From NCBI RefSeq assembly GCF_000499845.2, contig NC_023759.2, positions 50,628,172 to 50,692,171 on the forward strand: a DNA stretch of 64,000 nucleotides, written 5' to 3'. The DNA is from Phaseolus vulgaris (lineage: Eukaryota; Streptophyta; Magnoliopsida; Fabales; Fabaceae). Below the pieces are notes generated by a model. The model did not search any database, was not told the origin of the DNA, and worked only from the letters and a program-made list of their open reading frames with translations. The position numbers and the translations under genes were made by a program. Positions within the stretch are counted from its first letter, which is position 1; each line of letters begins with the position of its first letter. Positions 45,501 to 58,645 of this stretch are shown in pieces.

Positions 45501-48500
45501 ATGGATAATGGGTGTTTCTCTTCCCCTCGACGTGATTTCCCTGCTGGCTTAAGAGTTCTTGTTGTGGATGATGATCCTACGTGGCTCAAGATCCTTGAGA
45601 AGATGCTCAAGAAGTGCAATTATGAAGGTTGGTTTTGTTTAGTCATGAGTGGTTGGTTCCTTTTGCTTTTTGCTTACTGCCACTTTTGTTATGTGCTAAG
45701 TTATCACTATTAGTTAATTCTATGCACTAAAGATCTATAAGATTTATGTAAAGTTTCCTGGTTTTGATTTAGTTTCTTTTTTAAGCTTTAGTGTGTGGTG
45801 GTTTATGGTTGTCATGGATCAGTTTCTAAGGAATGTGCTCGCTTTTTTATGGCAAAAAAATTGAAACAGAATTTCTTCTGTTAAGCGTGAAAACTGATGA
45901 TGACAGTTAAATAGTTTGTCAGTGTTAATTACTCATGTTTTTGCATTTATTTTTTAAAATTTTGGGTTGATTTTGGCTTTTACTTGGTAAACTGATCTCT
46001 CAACTGTTTAAAGGATGGTCCTTTTCATTTTCCAAGAAGCAAAAACTTGAACTGCAGAAAAGTTCAGATTGTGAAGTTATTATTTGAGGGTACTTTGTTG
46101 CCATGTCTGTTTACATTAAAACATCTAGAGAGGGGCATAAAGAAGTTCTCTGGTCGAATTTGATTCTTCCTAATCTAAATTTATGGTCTTCTGGCATTGT
46201 TTATTCATGGTATCTTAGGAGCTATAATATGCCATGTTGGTCGTGCCACACTCTCTCATCCATTGATAACATGCACTAAAGTCAAAATATTAATGAGAAG
46301 CTGGTTGGTGCACGAGCAGTGGCATGTTGGAATAGTTTGTTAAAAAATATATCAGGTAACTGAGTTAAATCTGAATAAACTAAACTGAACATGTTCTGTG
46401 ATGTTTTTATATGTGAGACATTTGTTTATCGCTAAAACTCACTTGGATTGAGCATTTGTCCTCGGTAGGTTTCAAAAAATTGTTGTCAGAAATGGAAGGT
46501 GGAGAATTTAGTGCTTATGTAGTTAAATATGAGGCAAATAAAAACACCAATGGGAGCATAACCCGAATTAGTGAGATTATGATTGCAATAAGAACATAAT
46601 ATATGATAGTGAAAATGTCATAGATAGTAGCAAGAGCTTATGTCTAACAGGTTGTGGTTTTCTCATCATGCAAGAGTGATCATTAAGTTAGGTAATTTGA
46701 GAAATATTTGTATAACAAGAGACTTTCAAAGCTTTTTTGTTATATCACCATCTATACTGCCTACAAATCCCCTATCTGTCCTTCTATTTCTCTTTTTTTC
46801 TACATTTTTTATAAAAACTTTCATGTTAGGCATTACTATACAACTTGACATCTCAGTTATGCTAACACTTCAAGCAACAACAATCATATATTATCACATG
46901 AAAAAAATATTATTAAAAAAAATACAAAAATATTAAGGAATATTAAGGGACTAGATCAAAACTCATATATTAACAAAAATGATACATAAGTAAACTATAC
47001 CTATTCATAAAGAATTTTAAGAATTTTTTCTTCTACCTTTCTGTTCATATAAGTAGCAAATTATGGAAAGTAAACACACATTCTTATTCTGATTCTCTTC
47101 CTTCATTTGATTCAGTGACTACATGTTGTTTGGCAAGGCATGCTCTAAACTTGCTTCGTGAAAGGAAGGATGGATATGATATAGTGATCAGCGATGTAAA
47201 CATGCCTGACATGGATGGTTTTAAACTCCTTGAGCATGTTGGGCTTGAGATGGATCTTCCTGTGATTAGTCAGTTCTCTATCAATAATATATTCAAGTTT
47301 TTCGTTATATGATATCATTGTAATCCTTTGATCACATTGATTGAAACTCCACGCTCTGACAAGTCACACTTTACAATGCTGTTCAGTGATGTCTGTGGAT
47401 GGGGAAACAAGCAGGGTCATGAAAGGTGTTCAACATGGAGCATGTGATTATCTCCTTAAGCCTATAAGGATGAAAGAACTGCGAAATATATGGCAGCATG
47501 TCTATAGAAAAAGGATACACGAGGCTAAAGAATTTGAAAGCTTTGAGAGTTTTGAGAGCATTCACTTAATGACAAATGGATCAGAGCTATCAGATGAGGG
47601 GAACTTGTTTGCTGTAGAAGATGTGACCTCAACAAAGAAAAGAAAAGATGCAGATAACAAACACGATGACAAAGAATGTATGGATCCATCATCTACCAAG
47701 AAAGCTAGAGTAGTCTGGTCTGTAGATCTTCATCAGAAGTTTGTTAAAGCTGTGAATCAGATTGGATTTGATAGTAAGTTTCTTTCAAGGTTCTGTATAA
47801 AAGTGTTGCTTGGAATGTCACTGTGACTTCTATAAATCTTGTTGATATGCATAACCTCGCATATCCTTGATGAATTGAAGTGTGACTGCCAGTTATAATC
47901 TTTTGTTCACGTAGTCATCTTATATCTTTCATACAAAAATTATTTATAACAAATAATTTCTGTTTGGCAGAAGTTGGGCCCAAGAAAATACTAGATCTGA
48001 TGAATGTTCCATGGCTGACCAGAGAGAATGTTGCTAGCCACTTGCAGGTGATGCTGTAATTTCACTTCTTCAGTTATAGCATCTTTCGTTCAGATGAGAA
48101 TTTTAACTATGCTTGATTACATCTCATGTCTTCTTTTTAGTAGAGTTAGAATCATAACAAAACTTCACTTTGATACAATAGAGTGTAAGTAATTACCTCC
48201 AAACGTAGGTCCTGTACAAATGTTTCTTAGAACATTACAGCTTGGATGCAGATTCTCTCGTAAATTCAAGAGAGCAAAACACATAGTATAGAAAAAATAT
48301 ATGTTTATGTAATGTTCCATGAGTTTGGAGTTTGAAACTCGGGTTCCTCATGAAAAAATTTCTTGTGCAGAAATACCGGCTTTATTTGATTAGGATTCAG
48401 AAAGAAAACGATCGAAGATCTTCCTCCAGCGGAATGAAGCATTCAGATTTTCCTTCCAAAGATCTGGGAAGTTTTGGATTTCAAAACCCAGTAAACAAGC

Positions 48501-49294
48501 AACAAAATGATGTTTCAATCGACAGCTACAATTATTCGGATGGATCATTACAGCTGCAGAACGTGGAAAATAAAAGTCATGAAGGCGATAAGGGAACTGT
48601 TTCACAGTTCACCATAGCAAAAAAAGGAAGGCCTTTGAGAGAGAGTTCAAGGGTTGGCCTTCAGCAACCTTTTGATTGCTCCATGCCAACACAGTACTCT
48701 TGGACTGAAGTTCCACACACGCAACTCAAAGAAGAACACAAGTCACTTGTGCATTTAGAAGATAGCTTCAATCAGATGCCATTACAGGGTAAGCAGCATC
48801 CCATCCAAGTTGATCAATCACAATCAGTTGCTTCAATCAGTTCAGTTCCATCTATAAGGGAGGAAGGGGTTGCTGCTTGTATAGAAGCAAAACCTTTGTT
48901 TTCAGATTTCAAGAATGATCAATCCAGTTCTGTGAATTCAATAGGGAATGCAGTTGACACCTTTCCAATTCAACCGGGAAGTCTTGTTATGAATGCTCAA
49001 TCTTTAGCCAGTTCAACTACAAATTCAGGATTGAAAGCACATGGATATAACAATCTCAGTTGCATTTCTGATCTGGAAATTTACCAAAGAAACCTTCTTT
49101 TGGGAGCTTCTGCACCTTTGGATGAGGACTTGCATTTCCATTGGCTACAAGGTGAATGTTATAACATGAACTTTGGTCTGCAGAATATAGGAATGCCAGA
49201 ATATTATGATCCAGGACTTATTGCAGAAGCTCCGAGTCACCTATATGATTCATCCGATTACTCGGTTATGGATCAAGGTCTATTCATAGCATGA
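45501..49294 (+). CDS. ARR11: Type-B response regulator (ARR11-like) transcription factor
   Basis: Exons 45501-45627, 47116-47268, 47387-47773, 47971-48047 and 48371-49294 join in frame to 555 aa. Residues 17-135 form the receiver: acidic pocket Asp23-25, phosphoacceptor Asp69 in [12 protein letters not shown], conserved Lys118 in [10 protein letters not shown]. After an acidic linker with KKRK, residues about 199-253 form the GARP Myb-like DNA-binding motif ([46 protein letters not shown]). The remaining 300 residues are a Gln/Ser/Asn-rich activation region ending VMDQGLFIA, close to the end of Arabidopsis ARR11 (521 aa). Type-B regulators receive phosphate from cytokinin histidine kinases through AHP proteins and activate nuclear targets. 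All catalytic receiver residues are present. The first intron is long (1.49 kb). The ARR11 subgroup assignment rests on remembered sequence. Confidence 0.95.
46780..46880 (-). repeat. SINE-like repeat, second copy (response regulator intron 1)
   Basis: Shares 'actttcatgttaggc', 'caacttgacatctcag' and 'gctaacacttcaa' with the insert at 32355-32441, with a T-rich stretch on the same side. No target duplication found here. Confidence 0.5.
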
Positions 49295-50450
49295 TGAACT
49301 GCTTTGCCTTTCCTGAATCTTCAACAAAAATCAAAATTCAAGCATGAAAGGACAATTTAATGTTTCTTGTAGCCAACTACATCTTTATTGAAGAATTTCA
49401 ACCTCAACGGTTGGGGTATTCTTTTTCCGATCATAGAGGATTTGGATATATTGCAGTATGTAAAAAAACGAGTACTGACAAGTATTGAGGTTACTAATAA
49501 GCTTGCTTCCATCTTATTTTATCCTTGCTTAAGGTAAAAATAGATAAATTTCAACCTGCATTATTTGACAGATGTCTCTGAACACATTATTATTGAATGA
49601 ATGAATTTGATGGACTCAAATTATTTAGTAAGTCTGGAATAAAACTTAACAACAATAACGTAATCAAAAGAATGTGTATAGAAGATGTCAACATTTTTTT
49701 AAAAGAAATGTGTGAAACAGGAGTAGTTTAATTGCATACTGTAGTGTAAAATGTAAATAACAGATTGCCTCTTGTGTACTTTCTTGTTTCTAATGATGTA
49801 CTTTTTATATGTTAATCATACGCTTGTACCGGCTGAAAATTAAAGTGATTGGTTGGAAGAATGGTTTTAGAACCAATCAAAGAGCAGAATATGTTTGGAC
49901 AGAGAAGCTTAAAGTGACTTCTCAACAGTAACAAGGGTACTAAATGTTCTAAGCCATTGTTCTGTAAAAATTGAACAAGTCTTTCCTTTTTAGTTGGAAG
50001 TACTACCTTTTCGTCTATGGGGGCAAAAAATGAATCTTTTATGTACGGGGACAACAATTCCTCAAACACGCGTTCACAGAAAAATATTTTCATGTCCTCA
50101 AAATTTAATATTTGAATGGTTTGTAACAAAGTGACGAATCACAGTTATATGAGACTAAAGGTAATACATGTCGTATTTACCTTAATGTAAAGCCTAAACC
50201 TATTTTTTTACAAACTTGGCTATCTCCTATGTCAAAATTTAATGTATCCTAGATATAACTAACAAAAGAGAGAGAGAAAAAACTACAAAATCTTCCATCG
50301 GGACATGATCTCTCCTAATTATCCTCTTACAATTAAACTATGATCACTGTTTAACAATATGAACACGAGACTATCAGAATACAAGTGGTTTCAGTTTGAC
50401 TGACAGGTTTTTCTTCAAGTCACAAGCTCGGTCAGGTACTCCTTTTGTTG
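49295..50450. other. Spacer between convergent ARR11-like and WVD2-like genes
   Basis: Holds the two 3' UTRs. A 105-codon open frame at 49812-50129 (-) has unexpectedly protein-like composition (KKERLVQFLQNNGLEHLVP) but matches no family I know and has no clear splice partners. It could be a decayed gene fragment or chance. Confidence 0.45.
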
Positions 50451-53400
50451 TTAATGCTGAATATTTGGTGAAGCATTTTCTCCTGTGGTACTCGATAATG
50501 AATTTAATGGTCTTGTAGTTCGGTTAATTTTTTCAGTCGTACGTTTGGAATTATTTGTGCTGCTGATACGGGACTTCCATGAATTTCCTAAGCTTTTGTC
50601 CTGGACTGTGCTAGAACTAGAATGTGCTTTCCTCATAAGTTTTGGTGACCGGGGCAGTGTAAGTGAGGTCTGAAAAGGAATAAGCAAATAAAGTTATTGT
50701 ATATTACAAGTTGAACAAATCACCCAGAATAAAAAAATTGCAAGTACTATATTATAGATCACAAGTTGAAAGCATCTCCAGGTAGGAAAGAATGAACCGA
50801 CAGAGATTGATGGTTGACAGATTTTGTGGGATGGTCATAAAGAATTTGCAAGATGAACAGAACTGATTGACAAGCAACATCCTTTACAATATAAATCAAA
50901 AAGCCACAAACAAGGACTCATGGCTAAGCCACTAAAAAAGGCATCCAGATGGATCGACAAAAGGGCATTTATGGCTGTTGTCATCTAGCATTTAGTCAAT
51001 GGTTATTTTCAACATCAGAAGTAATGAGCAAGTATACCTTTCTAATCTGATTGCTTGGTGAATGTGATCCCCCAAGCTTGTCCTCATTTAGTTTGGATAT
51101 AGAACCATTGCTCTGCCCCAGCTTCTTGTGATCAAGCTCTGTTTTACCCTGCATCAACGTCAAATTAAAGATGTTGAATAACCTTTTTATTGAGTAATAA
51201 AGAACAGCTGAAAACGAATTAAGAAGCCACGTCTGGAGTCTTGAATAACTCTCCTTTATTCCTAAATCGAAGTGCCACTCAGGGCAATCAGCAGAAAAGA
51301 AAAAGGAACATAGATTTATGCATTTACTGCTTATATATCAGATCAAATTCGGTGATTCCAGCTTTATGACATTTTTCCAACAGTTATTATTGGCTCTACG
51401 GGCCACCAATAGTTTTTGCTTATAAACAAGGTAAATCATGTGCAACGGTAGAATCATTATTATAAAATTATTCACCTTGAGAGTCCTTTGCAACTTCACT
51501 TTCTCTTCTTCCTTGGATTTAGTTTCATCCATCCTCTGCAAGAACTGAAATAAGAAAATGGGAAAGCCAGTAAGACCTACAGCTCATCCATAAATTTCAC
51601 AACTAATGTGGGACAAGGAAAAGAACTTGCCTCTCTGCGTTTAACAGCTCTTTCTTCACTTCTGAATTTAAAAGGCAAAGATATGGTAGCTGATTGGAAA
51701 TTGCTTTTCTTGGTGCTTGAAGATTTCGGGCAGCTGTTCGCACATTTATGCAATAACACAAAAAAAGCCGCATAAATGAGACCACATATTTTAAGCATGT
51801 TTGAAAGTATGATTTTGAATTTCAAATACTGAAAGAAAACTTCTTAGAAAAGTTGTAGCTCCTATTCGGAGCAGAAAAAAGTGGTTCATTTTACATAGCA
51901 ACCTACATTAGAAAAGCATTAACAACTAGTTAGTTAATATGTTCTTACCCAAAGGAAATGGAGGAGGAAGGCTGTGCATTCACTGTAACATCTCCAGATA
52001 CAGACTTGTTAAGTAATCTTTCAGTCCTGACACAGACAAATCTGATCATGTTAATGAAAATTTCTAATGATGCACACAACTGAAGCCATAGCTCACAAGG
52101 AAGATATTTGAGCATACATAACCTAAAAAGAGAAGGCACAGAAGACAAAATACCTTCTCTGGGAAGGGAGATTTGCAGAACCTTGATCTAGCAAACCACG
52201 AGATACCTAAAGAAGGGGAAAAAATCTTTAGCAACAAGAGTACCATTTCAAATGACACGTATTTACACAGAAAACACTGATGCAAATGTAGGTACGAACA
52301 AAAGGTGGGGATAGGTTAATACCTCAGTCGAAGCCCCCAATACCACTGGATTATTTTTGGGCAAATTAGAATGAACTTTTTTAATTCTGTTCTTCTCAAA
52401 CACTGAAGCTGATTTACTTGGTTCAGCTGCACCAGAAGGCAGATTGATTGACATGTGGAGCGACCTTGTGGTTGGTCTCTTTGCCACTGAGTTTCCAACA
52501 GACTTCATAATCTTTGAGACAAAGTTTGTTCCATTTCTGGGTTTAGTAGCTGTGTTGCTTGGCATACCAGCACCTGATGGGAGATTGATTGACATTTTGA
52601 GTAATGGTGCATCAATTCGTTTCTTCTCAACCAAGCCTCCAACTGACTTCTTATTCGTTGAAAAATTGTTTACACCATTTCTGGACTGAGTAGATACAGC
52701 AGCTCTTTTGCGTGTTTCACCAGTACCAGATGGAAGATTGATTGACATGTGGAGTGACTGCGCAGTTAGTTTATTCTTCTCAACAAAGTCTCCAACAGAC
52801 TTCTTGCCTTTCGGACCTCTGTTTATTCCACTTCTGGATGGCACAGTAGCAGCAGCATTCTTTTCATCATGACGAGAACAATTGGAAGACACAGTTTTGG
52901 TAGATAATATTGGAGAAGAATTTGCTTCTCTTTCTGCGAAGGGCAAAGCCAAAACTTCGGGACCAGCAGCGCTCTGCAGCATCAGTATGATAAATGTGAA
53001 CAGACAACACAGTTAGAAATTTACTCATCAGAAGAAACAAAAGGAATAAAATGCAAACACAGAAGGAAAGGATAAATTTACATGATCAAGCATCTTCTCT
53101 TCTACAGGGCCAGTATTCGTATTGTCTTCAACATGATCAAACTGGTTCGAATCATCAATGGACGTGAAACTTCCCAAATTAATATTTGTATGAACGTGAG
53201 GATGTGACACATCCACTACTCCTTCTACATTAGAAATGTCTAAATCACTTTGTCCAGCATCACATTTTCGTTGGTCTCTATCAGCACATTCACCAACTTG
53301 GTAATTAACAGTTTCTTCATCCGGCTGTTCATTGGCGGCTACAACATTTTGCACATTTGAACTCGTCTCAGAGGATGAATCACCATAGTTTCTTTGCTGA

Positions 53401-54263
53401 GCTTCCAACTCAGAAGTTCCATTAGCCTGATGATTTGCATTTGCTTCTTGAACCAATGCAGCGGCTCTCTCCGCAGCCTTCCTCTTGTAATGAGCCTCAA
53501 AGTAGGCTTTCTTCGCGGCCACAGAACCCGGCTTGGAATATCTCTCAGCTTCTTCAACATAGCGATTTTGAGTGAATGTTGACCATTTCTCCCAATCCAA
53601 GTTTTCATTCATAAACCTCCCAAAGGAGATAGATTCTCCAAGCGAACGGACAGGGTTACCCTAAAATCACAAAAACAAAACAATAAACACCAACATGCAT
53701 ATCACAAATCACCAGACTCAACACATCACAGGAAACTGCAAAATTGTAATTGCATCCACAACAGAACAACAACATTGGTGAATTTACCATTGACATCGAA
53801 ACCCATGGATGGTTCCTTTCCTCGACAAAAACAACGTGAGACTGAATGATAGAAATTTTCAGAACTTTGGCAAAGGCAGAAGCCATAAACGGATAATTGA
53901 AATGATTTTTTTTGTTTTTTTGAAAATGCGATAAGTTCCTGAGCTCAGTGTTTGGTGCAATTATACAAACGCTTTAACAACACAGTTAAGTTGCAGCAGA
54001 AAACGCAATCTAAAATCCAAAATCGAAACAACAATGCAGTTACAGACACTCCAACCTCTCAACAACGAAAACCAAAACCAAACATAGCACACCACCATTT
54101 ATCAGGAACTAACCAAACAACAACAACATCAAAAACAACAACAACAAAAAAAAACAAAACAGAAACGTGCGAAAGTTCATTTCACGAAACAAAAACTCAC
54201 CTCGTAACGAGTGTCTGCGGGACTGGAGAAGGATCGAACGAGACACGCCGATGGTTCACCCAT
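50451..54263 (-). CDS. WDL7: TPX2-domain microtubule-binding protein (WVD2-like 7 type)
   Basis: Nine exons, 54201-54263, 53082-53660, 52323-52973, 52154-52206, 51949-52026, 51631-51733, 51476-51544, 51038-51148 and 50451-50669, give 641 aa. The N-terminus has the block typical of this subgroup (GNPVRSLGESISFGRFM; LDWEKWSTFTQNRYVEEAE; PGSVAAKKAYFEAHYKRKA). A long low-complexity middle contains three MSINLPSG repeats. The TPX2/WVD2 core is at about residues 487-532 (ISLPFKFRSEERAVKRREF; LQRMDETKSKEEEKVKLQ). The Ser/Lys-rich tail is basic. Members bind and bundle cortical microtubules and influence anisotropic growth. The intron after exon 6 begins GCAAGT, a GC-AG intron that falls inside the core (KRRE|FLQR). 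The 540-bp first intron includes an alternative ATG-starting frame (see findings). Family is clear; WDL7 rather than a sister member is from memory. Confidence 0.9.
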
Positions 54264-56999
54264 GACGCAAAACAAAAACCTCACTCAACAACAAAAAAAA
54301 AAACTACGCCTCTTTTTTTTGCTATCTCTGTAACCACATTCAGAGAGTGAAAATCCGAAGTGTGTCGCTTCAGAAATTAATGTGAATCAGAGATTAAACG
54401 GTCCAATAAATATAATTTCTGAATTGCATTTCGAGAAAAAAACAATTAAAAATAAATAAAAAAAATTCCTTTTTCTTTGAGTAACGTTGAGGTTTGGACA
54501 CGACGTCGTTGATACTTGCTGATTCTTCTAACCTAACATAAACAATAAAATTTCTTTAATTAAATAAAATATTATATTCATAATAAAATATTAATTTGAT
54601 AAAACTGGTTTCAATTTTATTTTAGGGTGGGCCCCACTGATAATTTGCCCCAATATTTTGCATCACATCATTATTTTGTTCTAATCTTCTTTTTCCCTAA
54701 CGTCTAGTTTTCTTAATTTTTATTTTATTATTCAGTTTTGCCCGTTACATTTTCTTATCTTCTTTGATTAACATTCCAAATATAATTATTATTATTATTG
54801 TTATTCCAAATATTATTATTGTTATTATTATTACTGAATTGAATATTTAAGAGTGTGTTAAAGAAGAATCTAACAGTTATTTCTCTCAGTTTTTCACATA
54901 TTGAAAATCCAAGTATAATTTCTTTTTCAGCTCAGTTTTTAGGTAATATACGTTTGTTTTAAATATTATTTTGATTTTTTTAAAATTCATAAAAACCCAG
55001 ATTCGTTAAACAAAATGGATTTAATTTCTATAAAATATTTAAAAAGTACAGTATTAATATTTCTTGCTTGAAGAAAACTTCAATTGTATGAGTTTGATAA
55101 GTGTGCTTGTAGAAAAATTATATTATGAAATAAATTGTAAAATAATCATTTGAAAATTGAAAGTCAAACAACTTTTTATACATAATAGTTTGAAATTAAA
55201 TTAAAAAGGTAAAAAAATAAAAAGTGGGACAAATCTAACGGACATTTCTGCAATTATTATTGTTCCATCTATGCCAACCCAACAACATGTTATAAAGTTT
55301 TAAAGATAATGGTAACTAATTATTTCTATTTCTAGTTGGAATATTTAATGTCTTTTATTTACAAAGTTTTAATGTCGTTATTATTTAGTGTGATTTTATT
55401 ATTTTTAAATAAAAAATATCTATTGATTTCTTATTTCTTATTTCTATTCTTTTAACAATCACTAACATATTCTAACTTTAATGTCATTATTATATATAAA
55501 AAATATTATCTTCTAAGAAATTATCAACAAAGTTGTTTTACAATAATAATCATGAGCATTTTTCTTCCCAAATAATATTATTATATTATATATTATTTAG
55601 CACATCATATTATCTTATATGTATTTCTTTTTCTCTGTTTCTTTCCCTAATGTTGGAAAATAATATGAAGATGTCAATTCTTTATTTGTTAATAAAATGA
55701 TGTGTTTGTTATGTACATTTTTTTCTTTTATGGCACATGGATTTTTTGTTCAAATACCTTTTTGAGAATAAATTCAAATTATGGACATTTTCAATCCTTT
55801 TATATTGAGATATCATAATGAATTAAGTGAAAATCATAATTATTTACACTATATTCTTTTAGATTTTGTATCTGTTTATGGTATACTTGTTATAAAATAT
55901 ATGTTTTTTATTTATTAAATGTTCATGTATTTCTAGTTACTTATTGTTACAGGTTTAGGAAAAAAATAACTATAAAATTAAATTTCAAATTTAGGCTAAG
56001 TACACCACTGTGTATATTTACATTATATCAATGCATGAATTTAAATATAATGTATATAATTGTAATCTATTAATGTATATAGTTCTCTCTTTCCATTAAA
56101 GATGAAAGTAAGTAAGTAAATACTTGTATGATTTATTAAAAAATTAAAGTTTAAGGAAATATACAACTCTTTTCATATTTAGGAGTTTGGAAAAATTAAA
56201 ACAATTTTAATCATTTGAAGAGTCAAGAAAATGAAAGTAAAAAAGATATTGCAAAGATAATAAAAGGAAATAGATAAATTAACAAATGAAAATATATTGA
56301 TTATTATGTTTCTAATGTAGAAAAAAAATATCACATAATAATTTTTGGTGAATAACAATTTGGAATATAACATTTTATGAAATATATTAGGATAGAGAGG
56401 AGTTTGAATAAATCATGTAAACTTTAAAATCATGTCAATATTGGATCATGATAAGATGTAATGAGTCACATGAAAAAAAAATAAACAAATATTTATATTC
56501 TTACTAGAATGAGTTGAAATCGTTCAATATGCTTGAATTGTGTGAAGGAACTTATTTTTTTTTAATAGAGTTATCGAGTTTTATGATTAAAAATCGAGTG
56601 ATAATTTAGCAAAAGATTTTTTTCGACGCTCAAATCAATAAGAGCTTTAAAATAAAAAAGTAAAAGTGAGTAAGTTATTGATTAATTGAATTATATTTCA
56701 TGATATTTGATAACCGACTATTAGTAATTGATTTGGTTATCAAATATCAAAAGTCGAGTTTCTCGATAACCTAGATTAGTTGCTTTTCCACACCAGCTCT
56801 AGCTCTATAAATGGTAATTATAGATGGTTTAAATCCATGATTGTGAGTTAATTAATATAAACCAATCTTTCACTTTGTGTCTTTCAGTACAGGATAGTAC
56901 ACGATGTATCACTTTTATGCACTTGAAGAAACTTCAAATGCTTAACATCCTTTGATGTAAAATTAAGGAAAAATTTAGTAATTAAGGTTTTAATAACTG

Positions 57000-57265
57000 T
57001 GACTCTCATGAGGAAATGTTCGTTCCGTTTCTATTTATACGTGAAAAAAGTTGGTCATATCCTAGCCCTCGAATATGGCGTTTGTTCTATTATGCCTAAT
57101 AGTCTCACATCACTTAGAAGTAAAAGTGTAGGACAATTTAAATACATCTTTCTCTTTTAACTCTTCAATTCTCCTTTTAAGTATTAAAATATGATGAAGT
57201 TCTAGTTCTAAATCACTTTTGATTATAATTAGTCTATCTCAATAGATTTGAGATTCAAACACTTT
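57000..57265. repeat. Dispersed repeat family C, third locus
   Basis: Contains 'taatagtctcacatcactt' and 'ccttttaagtattaaaata', then 'tgatgaagttctagttct', matching the order in the KCR-intron and RING-intron copies. Confidence 0.5.
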
Positions 57266-57660
57266 ATTTATTAATATTTTCTAATTAACATAACAAAAAA
57301 AAAATATTCATTCCAAATTAAATGAAGCTCTAAAATTAGAAATGTAGATTACAGGTTGGAGTCGCTGTTAACACAATAACAACTAATATTTTTTCTGATT
57401 ATAAAACTGAACATTAAAATTTGGTCATATAATTGTTTACTTTAAAACAGAATGAAGTTTATTAATCTAGTAGATTTAAGATAATAGAACAGGATCATAT
57501 CTGCCATGAATAAAGTGAATGGAAAATGAAAAATTAGAGTGGTCAAAAGGATCAAGAATAAGACAAAAACCCAACTTACACTTATTAACCATGAAGTATT
57601 TAACTACCTAAACTAGAGTTTAAGTTGCACAAGACTTTGTTATAGATAGGTAGTTTTTGT

Positions 57661-57666
<6 letters not shown>

Positions 57667-57694
<28 letters not shown>
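57667..57694. repeat. (TA)n microsatellite
   Basis: Uninterrupted TA run. Confidence 0.9.
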
Positions 57695-57697
<3 letters not shown>

Positions 57698-57847
57698 ATT
57701 GTGTTAATATATGATCATTAATTAAGAAATCAGCTTAATTTAGTCTTCTTATACTTTTTATTCTCTGATTTAAATAATGAATCTTATAAGACAATGAATT
57801 AAATAAATAAAAAATTGTCTCAATCTAGCTTAAAACATACAATTTTT

Positions 57848-57904
57848 TGAAGGTGTGTTATAGGAAACCATTTGATGAAGGTGTGTTATAGGAAACCATT
57901 TGAT
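57848..57904. repeat. 28-bp tandem duplication
   Basis: 'gaaggtgtgttataggaaac' plus 'catttgat' occurs twice head to tail without change. Confidence 0.85.
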
Positions 57905-58114
57905 GAAAAAGAATAAAACTTATCTTGGTAACTAGTTCAAATAATTGTATCACCATATAGTTATTTTTCAAATTACAAGGGATGCATGTCCTATAAATAG
58001 TTAGGAAATGTTACAAGTAAAGTCATTCAAATTGCAACAACACTTCTTACCTTAATTTTAAGTGTCCAATCATATTAGTGTAAACTTATTTATCTTGGTT
58101 CACCAATCACAACA

Positions 58115-58400
58115 TATGTAACATAAAAATTGATACAAACACATATAATATACGAACACAAGCATAAACACAAAAATAAATTTCTAAAATATAAGACATG
58201 GAAACTCATAAAAACACAAATCTATATATCATATAATTATGAATTATATAAATTAACAATAAAAATTTATGTGCATAAATATCTTTCAATTTTTTTAATA
58301 AAAATATGTTTTTTATAATTTGATCCTTATTTCACGAATACGTATTTTATAAGTGTTATACACGTATCGGTATCATATATGTGTCGACATGTTCAAATCT
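58115..58400 (+). repeat. R2 repeat, internally deleted copy
   Basis: Left-end motifs ('gacatggaaactcat', 'tatatatcatataatt') and a right-end 'cacgtatcggtatcat' are present, but the middle is shortened. It lies just downstream of the heat shock gene. Confidence 0.55.
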
Positions 58401-58645
58401 AACATCATAACAAAAAGTTAATATTTTTTTCAAATTTTGGCATACTTTAACACAAAAACTAGTTCAAGGATCAAAATTACTCTATATTTTAGACTATTTT
58501 GTTCCCATTCAATGAAAGACCCTTAAAAAGAGAAATGAACTAAAAAGTGTAGTGAATACTAACTTTCTTAAAAATAGATATCTACATAGTTCACTAAGGA
58601 AAAGCTATGCATCAAACAAGCAAAAGAACACAAAAAGAAGATGAA

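Larger units (their letters stand above)
54264..58645. other. Spacer upstream of the WVD2-like gene
   Basis: AT-rich; the first 200 bases are promoter/5' UTR. Contains an ATT/GTT microsatellite (54788-54830), a family C repeat (57000-57265), a TA microsatellite (57667-57694), a 28-bp duplication (57848-57904) and a partial R2 copy (58115-58400). No gene recognised. Confidence 0.5.

Noticed and set aside
46140..46175. Motif resembling a tRNA T-arm (ctggtcgaatttgattc)
   Set aside because: No matching D-arm, anticodon stem or acceptor pairing around it.
53952..54350. Plus-strand Asn/Thr/Lys-rich frame
   Set aside because: Antisense to the first exon and 5' UTR of the WVD2-like gene, and produced by A/C-rich simple sequence.
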